Source: Arachis hypogaea (Eukaryota; Streptophyta; Magnoliopsida; Fabales; Fabaceae). Taken from it: a stretch of DNA of 64,000 nucleotides. The position numbers were made by a program, and so were the translations under genes. Below the pieces are notes generated by a model. The model saw only the letters and a list, made by a program, of their open reading frames with translations. It ran no database searches and was not told the origin of the DNA. The DNA lies in the NCBI RefSeq assembly GCF_003086295.3, contig NC_092053.1, positions 83,327,671-83,391,670 of the forward strand. The letters are read 5' to 3'. This document shows, piece by piece, positions 7,061 through 16,296 of this stretch; positions within the stretch are counted from its first letter, which is position 1, and the number at the start of each line of letters is the position of its first letter.

Positions 7061-9339
7061 TGATGACATGTCATCATGTCATATTTTTCTATGCCTTTTT
7101 CCTTTGGTTTCAATAGGTTTTATGCACTTTCTTGATCCATAAGCAAGCCAATTGGGTAGATTTTCATGTTTCCTTTGATTTAATCAACCATGTATGAATT
7201 CATGCTATTTCATGAGGTTTTATGCTATAATTGTCACATATTATGAAAGAATGAATATCTCATGATTTTGAGCATAGCTTTGATGTGTTTGGTTGATTAA
7301 TGATAGGTGAAGAAAGCTTGAAGAAAGGTTGAAGCAAGAAGGAATGGCTAGGAGTAAAGAGAGGACAATGGAATAAGTGAAAATGAACCAGGAAGCAAAA
7401 AGCTGGACCAAAAGTTAGCCTCAAACTTTTGCACAAACTTTTGGGTGAAAAGTTAGCCCCAACGTTAGCCCCCTAACTTTGAGGCTAACGTTGGCATGAA
7501 GAAAACCTCCCTGGGCACCAAAAGTTTGCGCCAACGTTAGCCCCCTAACTTTGAGGCTAACGTTGCCATGAAGAAAACCTCCCTGGGCACCAAAAGTTTG
7601 CGCCAACGTTAGCCCCCTAACTTGGTGGCTAACGTTGGCGCCACACACCACAACAGCTTGAAGGGGTATACTTCCAACAAGAATAACTTGAGCTACAGAG
7701 CTCCAAATGAGGTGATTCAAGAAGCAATGGAAAGTAGGAATCAAGAACTTTCCAATAATATATGGCACTGCATGGTGGACACTAAAATTGAGGGAGAAAA
7801 CTGCCCCGCAAAGTGCATAAATGAACATGGAGGCAACCTGCAGTGAGGCCACTTGACCTCTGCATCTTCGATGGAGTATAACTCGAGCTGTAGATCCCCA
7901 ATTGATGTGCTTCGAAAGACATTGGAAAGTAGACATTCAGGGCTTTCCAACAATGTATAATAGTATGGGGTGGACAATACGTTTGAGCCTCCAGAACTGG
8001 CGTTTTCGCCAACGTTTGAGGCAAACGTTACCTCAAACGCTGCACGCCAAAGCCAGCGACCATGCCCTCTTCAAATGATCATAACTTGAGTTGTAGATGT
8101 CCAATGAAAGTGATTCCAAGTGGGTTAGAAAGCTGACATTCAGATCTTTCCAACCATATATGATAGTCTATATTGGGCATAAAATTGGCAACATGACAAG
8201 AGGACAAAGTTGGCGCCATAAATGTGCATAAGGGAGGCCAACGTTGGAGCAAAAGTTAGACCCCTAACTTTTGCCCCAACGTGGATAGCAGCAAATTTTG
8301 TGGGCTGATATGAAAATTTAGACCAAAAGTTAGACCCCTAACTTTTGCTCTAACTTTTGCACCAACTTTTGCAAACTCAACCCGGTTCAATTCGGTTCCT
8401 CTTCAAACTCCAAGAGCAATCAACCAAGGCCTTTATCAACCCAATTCCATCAAGAGCAAGGGCCCAATAGACACCACTCAAAGGCACAAGAGATAGTTAG
8501 AATAGAAATTTCATTTTAATTGTAATTTGTTTTGAATTTCATTTTCATTTTGTAAAAATGCCTATAAATAGGCATCTGTTTCATATTTGTGGGGAGGCTG
8601 GCTCCACGAGGGAGCACGAGGATTTGAGAGCTCTCTTTAATTTTCTTTTCTTTTTGAGTCTTGGGTGGAGAATTGAAGGTGTTCTGTTTCAATCTCATCC
8701 TAAGATTTCTCTCTGCTTTCTTTACTGCTTAATTAAATCGAAGTTTCTGTTAATTGCTCTTCATCTACTTTCTCTACAATTTACATTTCCTTTGCAATTG
8801 TTCTTGTTGGATCTAGGAAGGCATTGAGATCTAGACTTGGTTATCTAGTCTTTTGGGTCCTGAGATCTTAATTCCAATTTTACATTCTCTGTTTATTGCT
8901 TTTCATGTTTATTTACATTTCTGTTTTGGTTCCGAATCAATCAAATCCATCTTTTACTTCTCTGCTTGTTGCAATTTAACTTTTCCTTGTTTAATTTCTG
9001 CAAATCCAATTCCCAATTCCCTTTACATTTAATGCAATTTATTTTTCTTGTCATTTAAGATTCTTGCAATTTTAATTTCTTGCTCTTTAAGTTACTTGCC
9101 AATTTACATTCTGCAACTTTAAATTCATTGTCATTTACTTTCTGTTGGCTACAATTTCACACAATTCACTAAATGTCAGCTTGACTAAACTAATCACCCA
9201 CTAGAATTGCTTGATCCATCAATCCCTGTGGGATCGACCTCACTCCCGTGAGTTATTATTACTTGATGCGACCCGGTGCACTTGCCGGTTAGATATGTGT
9301 GTTTTGGGAGAAATTTATTTTTCACCAAAATACTCATCA
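7061..9339 (+). mobile_element. S: solo LTR (about 2.28 kb)
   Basis: It begins TGATGACATG and ends CTCATCA. The flanking 5-mers ATTCG (7056-7060) and ATTTG (9340-9344) differ at one base and look like an aged target-site duplication. Both outer flanks are R2 LTR sequence, so no internal region or second LTR accompanies it. Layout inside: AT-rich start, hairpin repeats (7459-8380), TATA box TATAAATA at 8563-8570, and the U5-type box CTGTGGGATCGACCTCAC near 9226-9243. It probably arose by recombination between the two LTRs of a full element. Confidence 0.75.
7459..7638 (+). repeat. 72-bp tandem repeat with hairpins in solo LTR S
   Basis: CCAACGTTAGCC begins at 7459, 7531 and 7603, an exact 72-bp period. 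In the first unit it pairs with GGCTAACGTTGG (7483-7494), a 12-bp perfect stem around a 12-base loop. The third unit has a changed loop but keeps the stem. Related but degenerate CAACGTT hairpins continue to about 8380. Confidence 0.85.
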
Positions 9340-9630
9340 ATTTGCGCTTGGCATGCGTCCGCGTCGCCCATGCAATCGCGTGGATGCCAGTTTCTTTAAA
9401 AACTCCGTTTTGTGCTTTCCTTCCATTTTTTGTATGTTTCCTTTTTCATTCTTTAAGTCATTCCTTCCTTTGAAGATCTGAAACTACTCAACACACTATT
9501 CATGGCATCGAATGGAAATAAAGGTAATTAAAATAATTAATTTTAAAGCATAAGAAACATGTTTTTCACATACATTACATAATAAGGAAGGGAAAGTAAA
9601 ACATGTTTGTCATAAAATATGCGTTTATCA

Positions 9631-10651
9631 CTCCCCAATAGCCTTGAAGTTGGCTATGTCTGCAAACCAAGGAGCTACTCGAATCATCATCAATTGTTCA
9701 TCCGGAAAGCTTTCATTGACTGCTACTTGCTGCATCTTCTCTTCTTGTGGGATCCTTGAGAGGTGGTCAGCTACCTTGTTCTTTGCTCCGCTCCTATCTT
9801 TAATATCAATATCAAATTCTTGGAGCAACAAGATCCACCTTATTAGTCTGGGCTTAGATTCTTGTTTGGTAAGCAAATATTTAAGTGCTGCATGATCAGT
9901 GAACACAACTACTTTTGAGCCAATAAGATATGATCTAAACTTATCAAAAACAAAAACTATGGCTAAAAGTTCTTTCTTCGTGGTGGTATAGTTCCTTTGA
10001 TTCTCATTGAGAACCTTGCTAGCATAGTAAACAACATGTACTAGCTTGTCTTTCCTCTGTCCTAGAACAACACCAACAGCAAAATCAGATGCATCACACA
10101 TTAGTTCAAAGGGAAGATCCCAGCTTGGTGGTGCTATAATAGGTGCAGAGGAGAGTTTCTTCTTAAGTTCATCAAAGGCTATCATGCACTCTCTATCAAA
10201 AACAAAGGGAGTATTTGAGACAAGTAGGTTACTAAGGGGTTTTGCAATTTTTGAAAAATCTTTAATAAATCTCCTATAGAACCCAGCGTGTCCCAAAAAG
10301 CTTCTGATTACTTTGACATTGCAAGGTGGAGGTCATTTTTCAATTACTTCCACTTTTGCCTTGTCCACTTCTATTCCATCTTTTGAAATCTTGTGACAAG
10401 AACCACCCCTTCAGTCACCATAAAATGACACTTCTCCCAGTTTAAAACTAGGTTGGTTTCTTGACACCTTTTTAGCACAAGAACAAGATGGTATAGGCAA
10501 TCAGAATATGAGTTCCCAAATACAGAGAAGTCATCCATGAATTTCTCAATCATGTCTGAAAAAATGGAGAGCATGCACCTTTGGAATGTTGCAGGTGCAT
10601 TGCACAATCCAAAGGGCATTCTCCTACAAGAAAAAACACCATATGGACAAG
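9631..10651 (-). pseudogene. Athila/Tat-type pol fragment: reverse transcriptase and RNase H
   Basis: On the minus strand the order is an RT part (RRMPFGLCNAPATFQ and FMDDFSVFG), then [13 protein letters not shown], then the RNase H region ([34 protein letters not shown]). The reading frame is broken by a shift near 10395 and a stop at 10333-10335. At the right edge (10651) it is cut within the RT sequence TCPYG by the R3 LTR. At the left edge the ORF runs into the LTR terminus, whose TGA supplies the stop (9628-9630), and all integrase sequence is missing. Either an LTR inserted here or a deletion joined pol to the LTR. The fragment is non-functional. Confidence 0.85.
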
Positions 10652-12080
10652 TGATGTGGTGGAAATAGGCGAGCTAAGAAATTATTATAAGAGATACGTT
10701 GCAAGTACAGTTCTTAACCAACAAAAATCCGCCTATCAATTTAGAAGGGTTGTCACAAAAATTAGAATTAAAATACTGGGAGTATGAATCCTAGGTCATC
10801 TCCCAATGAGTTGTAGAAAGATGTGCTATTTTATTAATCAGAGAATTTGTGTAATTTAAATAAAAACCTTGACCTGGAGTAGATTAGTCGGAAGTCCTAT
10901 CCTTGTTGGAGTTCTCCCAAGATTAATTGATAATTGAATGTTGTCTGCTCAGTTATCCTTTATCAGATAAAGGAAAGTCAAGCAAGTTGGAAGTCAGTTT
11001 CTATTCACAAGTTCTAATCCTCTCCCTTGGGAAGAACTAGTGTCAGTGATTAGAGGGCGACCCAACGATAAACCCAATTATAATTTTACTCTTGAGCATT
11101 CCAACTCAAGGTTCTCCTTTCAACCAACTCCCAATCAAGTTATGAATGTAAAATTCGCGAAATAAGAAAGGGAAATAAAGGAAGACATGATAAATAATAA
11201 TTAAAAAGATCAATTAAAAATGAAAATAGTTCTTGTATTAATAAACTCTAAAAATAATCCAATAGTAATTCTGAACAAATTAAAGATATGAAAGAGTAAG
11301 TGACAAGTAAGGAAACAAACTAGAATGATGAAGTCTTGGCAGAGGTAATATCTCTTCTCAATATCCCTATCCAAAAAGCAATAAAAATCAAAATCCTATG
11401 AACTATGAATGTGTAGAGAGAAAACCTAGAGGAGGAGTAAATTCAGATCTAAAACTTAAACTATGCGGAATGAATGTTGTTTTTTCGTCTCTGCATATTC
11501 TCTGGCTCTAATCTGCTTTTCTGGGCCAAAAATTGGGTCAAAACATGGCCCAAAATTTCCCCCAGTGAATTCTGCAGATTCTGCAAATCGCGCACGTCAC
11601 GCGATTGTGTCATCCACACATTCGCGTCATTCAGGGTTTTGCCTTGCCACGCATCTGCGTCGTCCACGCATTCGCGTCACTTGTGCAGTTTCCAATCCAT
11701 GCGTTCGCGTCGAGCACGCGAGCGCGTCACTAAAATTTCCTCTATTTCGCGCGGTCGCGTGAGCCATGCGCCTGCGTCACTTCTCGCTGGTCATCTCCTC
11801 AATTTCCTGTGTTCCTTCCATTTCTGCAAGCCTCCTCTCCAATTTCCAAGTCATTCATGCCCTATAAAGCCTGAAACACTCAACACACGGATCACGGCAT
11901 CAAATGGAATAAAGGAGAATTAAAATACATAATTAAAAGTCTCTAGAAAGCAAGTTTTCAACCATGGAGTAATTTTTGGAAGGAGTTGTAAATACATGCT
12001 AATTATATGAATAAGTGGGTAAAGATTTGATAAAACCAGACAATTAAACACAATATAGATCATAAAATAATGGTTTATCA
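10652..12080 (-). repeat. R3 3' LTR (about 1.43 kb)
   Basis: In plus orientation it begins TGATGTGGTGG and ends TGGTTTATCA. The right end matches the terminus of the R2 and R9 LTRs (TGATAAAC in minus orientation) and is followed at once by the polypurine tract complement. The left end is set by the break in R2 pol and could be off by a few bases. It contains a CG-rich array at about 11586-11785. Confidence 0.75.
11586..11785. repeat. CG-rich degenerate repeat in R3 LTR
   Basis: Words such as CACGCGATTGTGTC, CACGCATTCGCGTC and CACGCGAGCGCGTC recur about every 20-35 bases. They are variants of a CACGCGNNCGCGTC unit, often with CG changed to TG or CA. The same unit appears in the R2 and R9 LTRs and upstream of the R3 env-position ORF. 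Confidence 0.7.
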
Positions 12081-12094
12081 ACCTCCCCACACTT
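12081..12094 (-). promoter_or_regulatory. R3 polypurine tract
   Basis: The minus strand reads AAGTGTGGGGAGGT immediately before the LTR start TGATAAAC. This is a classic plus-strand primer position and composition. A second copy lies at 13533-13546. Confidence 0.75.
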
Positions 12095-13532
12095 AAACAT
12101 TAGCATGTCCTCATGCTTAGTTGAAGGAGATAAAATAAATGAGTAGGAACATGTAAAACTCATGCAATGCAATGCAACCTATACATATGAATGCAACTAT
12201 ATGATTTTTGTCCACTTGGTTAAAAGTAAGTAAGCTCTTCAAGACAATCAAAAATCAAATTGCACTAATTCGATTCTTATACAGTAACAACAAATAAAAA
12301 TGCAAGAAGGTATCTCATGAAAGCAGGAAACATAGAATTTAAACATTGAACCCTCACTGATGATATATGTACACTCTAATCTCTCAAGTGTATAGGGTGA
12401 TCACTCTACTCTTCTCTAATCATGCTTTCTAAAATTTGTTCTACCCTAACCAATCAACAACATTTAATGTACCAATGCAAACATCATGAGGTCTTTTCAA
12501 GGTTGTAATAGGGCCAAGGTAAGGGTAAAGGTACATATATGGCTAAGTAAGCTTATAAATTGAATCTTTAATTAACCCAAGCTTTCACCTAACACACATA
12601 TATGTATTCTATATAACTTAAATTTCATACCTAGCTATCCAAAATTTTCCTTTCACATTCCATACTCATGTATCAACTTTTATTTTAATTTTATCATATA
12701 TACATTGATCCTTGAATTTTAACTTAGCATTTGGGTAATTTTGTCCCATTATTTAATTATTGAATATTTTTGGATTTTTTTTAAGATGAAAATAAACATA
12801 GCTTATCAATGCACATGGATTCTTAATTCTTTTATAAGTTCACAAGAGTAGGTACCCAAATTCCCATTATATTATCATGACACATCCCCTTATTATCCTT
12901 TGTTCCCACAATCTTCCCATATTCAATTAACACATAATTCTATCTTAAGCTAACCAAAGATTCAATTGGGATATATAATTGTTTTTCCGCTTAAGGCTAG
13001 TGGTGTGGTAAAATACAGAACAAATGGGATTTAAAGGCTCAAAATGGTTAACAAAGGTAATTGAAAGGGTAGGCTTATTTGGGATAAGTGAGCTAAACAA
13101 ATAATGGCCTCAATCATATGCAAGCATATAAATATATTAAACATTGGACATATAGGATGAAACAAAATATAGATTATAGTCATAGAGAAGTAAACACACA
13201 AGAATAAAATATTTATGGTTAAATAATGTAACCATGTATTTAGGCTCAAAGTCTCACATGTTGTGTGTTCTTTAGCTAAAAAACCTTGTTCCAAATACAA
13301 CTTCAAGCAAATTTAACATAAAGTTTTGATTAAAATTAGTGAAATTTTGTTCTAACAAAAATAGGGTCTTAGAAGAAACTTATTATCTTTTCAATCAAGT
13401 AGAACATTCATGCAACTAACTTATTACTATGCAATTTATCCTATTTTACAAAAGAGAAAAAAAACTAACTAAATATCCTATTTTATTGGTGTTAAGGAAG
13501 AGAAATTACCTCTGAAAGTCAGGTACTGACCG
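12095..13532 (-). other. R3 non-coding region between env-position ORF and LTR
   Basis: About 1.4 kb of AT-rich sequence without a supportable ORF. It is bounded at both ends by a copy of the polypurine-tract motif. I see no repeats of note inside. Confidence 0.6.
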
Positions 13533-13546
13533 ACCTCCCCACACTT
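13533..13546 (-). promoter_or_regulatory. Second polypurine-tract copy at the end of the env-position ORF
   Basis: The minus strand again reads AAGTGTGGGGAGGT, identical to the tract at the LTR. It overlaps the stop codon of the ORF (13545-13547). It could act as an additional plus-strand initiation site; that is inferred. Confidence 0.5.
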
Positions 13547-14799
13547 AAGGCTTTGTACTGTCCTCGGTGCCATCTGTCAGGAACAAAGGTGGGATGGTAG
13601 CAATATCTCCACAGTCGGGACCGTCATGGCTCCCTGTGCTGGTAAATGAAGTGGAGTCCGGGGTGTTTGGGTCTTTGTATTTTCCCATAAGTAGCTCCTT
13701 AAGGTATGTGAATCGGCGCTTGTTACGACGCTCTCTTAGCTTTGCTTTGTGTTCCTGCCGATCCAACCTTTCAAGTATCTGATGGAGCAGTTGGTTTGTT
13801 GTAGGTGCTTGAGGTGTTGAAGAAGGGATGTCTTCAGCAGGTTCAGTAGGCCGGCCTGTAGTGGCTGCTAAAGGTCTGATATATTTTCCGTTAGGGACGT
13901 ACTGATCATCCCATGGGAGCATGGCTTTGGTGTCTCCAGCTTTGTAGGAGACTCCAGCTGCTCAGACAAGATAAGAGACCAAGGCGGGAAAATGTAAGTT
14001 GCCCGCAATGTGTACGTGTCCCATGGGATTCCGGATGTATCTTGGTAAGTTTAGAGGTTGCTCTGTAAGGATGCACCATAGTAAAACAGCCATGTCTGTA
14101 GTGAAGGAGGACTCGTGGGTGCTCAGAAAGACGTAATGGGACATAATTTGTGCCCATACGTGAGCCTCCAAGGTAAGTGTGGAAGCCGATATTCCCTTAG
14201 TACGGGAACGATGGTATCCATAAATCCATCTGCTGCCAAGTAGTGTGATAACTCTGAGAACAGCGTCCCAGCCAAATTGGTACGTCTGGCGCTTGAGTGA
14301 GGCTTCTTGAAATGCGTCCAGTCCATCTAGAGTATGGGGGAAGATCTAAAGCTCGTTGAATGGCCTCTTCTATAATGGGGACTTGCTTCTGACGGACATA
14401 GACAGACTGCACGGTTGGCAGGTGGAAATTAGAGTAGAACTCGATTACCCAGGAAAGACTAACCTGTCGTGGCTGTCTCAGTAGGAAACCCCATTGTCTT
14501 CGTTCAATTTGCGGCTCAACAAATTCAGTAATACGGGTCGGAAGGATAAGAAGGTATTCGTTGTTGTAACTCCTTTCTGCCAGGATGGGGAACATCTGCT
14601 CACAGTAGCGGTTGTTAAATCGCGCAGTGTCCTTTGCAGGGAAGGCTTTCTCTTTTTCATCAACCTTTATAATCCTCTTAACTCTTTTTGTTGAGGGTTT
14701 AACCATAGTTGAAGATGGCTCTGCCACTAATACTCTTTTTGTTCCTCTTCTTGCTGTTGATTTGGGTGTAGCTTTCTCCTTACCTTTCTTGGTGGCCAT
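13545..14799 (-). pseudogene. Env-position ORF of R3, putative plant transposon protein type
   Basis: A protein of about 415 codons can be followed on the minus strand. The N terminus is Lys-rich (KKGKEKATPKS, TKRVKR) and nuclear-signal-like. The core has RRQWGFL, WVIEFYSNF and YVRQKQVPI, resembling RRRWELL and IREFYAN in R1 ORF2; a later part carries the segment LEAHVWAQIMSHYV. The C-terminal third has LHQILERLDRQEHK, a short coiled coil. Defects: a frameshift at the G run near 14336-14340 and an in-frame TGA at 13962-13964, probably from CGA. No signal peptide or membrane anchor is seen, so its env label rests only on position. The ATG at 14797-14799 follows a strong splice acceptor, pointing to a spliced mRNA. 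Confidence 0.7.
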
Positions 14800-14826
14800 C
14801 CTAAAAGAAAGAAAAGAGAAAGTATG
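14800..14826 (-). promoter_or_regulatory. Putative 3' splice site before the env-position ORF
   Basis: On the minus strand a pyrimidine run (TTCTCTTTTCTTTCTTTT) ends in AG at 14801-14802, one base before the ATG. This fits a plant intron acceptor. A possible donor, AAG/GTTTTT, lies near 15450 on the minus strand after a C/T-rich stretch. Splicing is inferred. Confidence 0.5.
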
Positions 14827-16296
14827 TTAAAATGTCAAGAGTTAGAGCAAGGAAGAGGGCGGGAAAGGTGGTAATCAATACACATTAAAAGATGAATGAT
14901 GTTAGCACATGGTCATGACTACATGTGAGAAATCATCAATGGAAATATAGCAAGTGCATATGATGACAATTAAATGCAAGGTGTTTATTGGCATGCAGGC
15001 AAAGGCATGAGTAGCATAGATCAAGCATTCAATGTCAAAGTTAGATTACCAAGTCTTTCAAACTAATAACCTGTTTGTAATAACAATTATATTTGAATAA
15101 TATAATATAGAAAGGGTTTTGTGAAAAGCAAGCATTTAGAGTGGTAGAATAAAAGATATCAAAAATCAGTGCATAATGCCATATTGGCATTTTCACAAAC
15201 ACATAGCATGCATGGTAAATAAGCTAATGAAAATAATAAATTGAACATGCAAGCAACCCTTAAAAATTGACATATAATTACCAAACAATTCCTTAACAAT
15301 CCATAAGAAAATCATAACGAATAATAATGACCCTAATAAATTTCCAACACCAATTTAAAAGAAAAATGAAAGTGAAAAGAAAAAGAAAAGAAGAAGAAAA
15401 CATAAAAATAAGAAGAAGAATAGAAAAGTTAGGAGGGGGAAGAAAAGAAAAACCTTGTTAATGGTGGTGAGAGAGAGAGAGAGAGTAGAAAGTGAGAAAG
15501 AAGTAAGGAGAAGAAATAAGAAGGGGAAAGAAAAGTAGGATTTGGGGAAGAAAAGGATAAGATATTTTGGTAGATTTGGGTGAGCTATGCAGGACGGATG
15601 CGTGGGGTACGCATTCGCACGAATTGTGCTTAGATAAATCGACGTGGACGTGTCGGTCATGCAGACGTGTGACTCGTTCGGTGCTACTGGCGCGAGGGCA
15701 GCCTCGTGCTCGCACAACTCTCTGTTCTAAACTTATTGTTGCCAAATTTCAGGGTGACGCGTTCGCGTGGTGGACGCGATCGCGTGAATGGCCAATATTG
15801 GAAGACGACGCGGACGTGTAGGGCACACGGTCGCGTCGTAGGGCTTGTGCGCCTAGCACCATTCTAGCCCCATTCCATCACAACTTGCTGCCATGCACCC
15901 CTTTTTACGCCGATTTTCAGGTCACGCGTTTGCGTGGGTGACGCGGATGCGTGGGAGTCATTTTTCATAAATGACGTGGATGCGTCCGTCAATTTGTACC
16001 AAAGGGACGCCTCCAGCCATTCTCTCGCGTGACTTTCTATTAAGTTTGCGTTTGCTTCCCATGGCCAATACGACGCAGATGCGTCGGTAACGCTGTCGCG
16101 TCGCATGCCGCTTTCTTCCTTTCGCTTTTTTTTTATGCAATATGCAAATGAGGATGTAAACTATAGGCACTAGTACTGAGAAGAGTTATTGAGAAAAGGA
16201 AATAAAGAAATAAAAGAAAGAAGCGATCATACCATGGTGGGTTGTCTCCCACCCAGCACTTTGCTTTAACGTCCTTAAGTTGGATGCTCCACTGGC
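14827..16296 (-). other. R3 region between pol and env-position ORF
   Basis: No coding sequence is supported. On the minus strand, from pol toward the ORF, there is a CG-rich array (16110 to 15590) of CGCGTNNGCGT-like words like those in the LTR. Next comes a C/T-rich stretch with a (GA)n microsatellite on the plus strand at about 15468-15486, then AT-rich sequence. The layout resembles an LTR U3 followed by a leader, so it may hold an internal promoter. ORFs reading through the pyrimidine stretch (15355-15717) are composition artefacts. Confidence 0.55.

Larger units (their letters stand above)
5977..9630 (-). repeat. R2 LTR remnant, interrupted by solo LTR S
   Basis: Base 5977 onward matches the interior of the R9 LTR (62068 onward: TATTCAAACCTCGGGTCGTC), so the left end was removed or displaced by R1 insertion. 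The right end, GTTTATCA at 9630, matches the R9 LTR terminus. In minus orientation it starts TGATAAAC. A TATA box (TTATAAAGTG, minus) lies near 6765-6774. The segment is split by S between 7060 and 9340. The ORFs inside are not credible genes. Confidence 0.75.

Noticed and set aside
15355..15745. ORFs rich in Phe, Leu and Ser on the minus strand
   Set aside because: They translate a long C/T-rich tract of the R3 non-coding region; no domain or conservation is visible.
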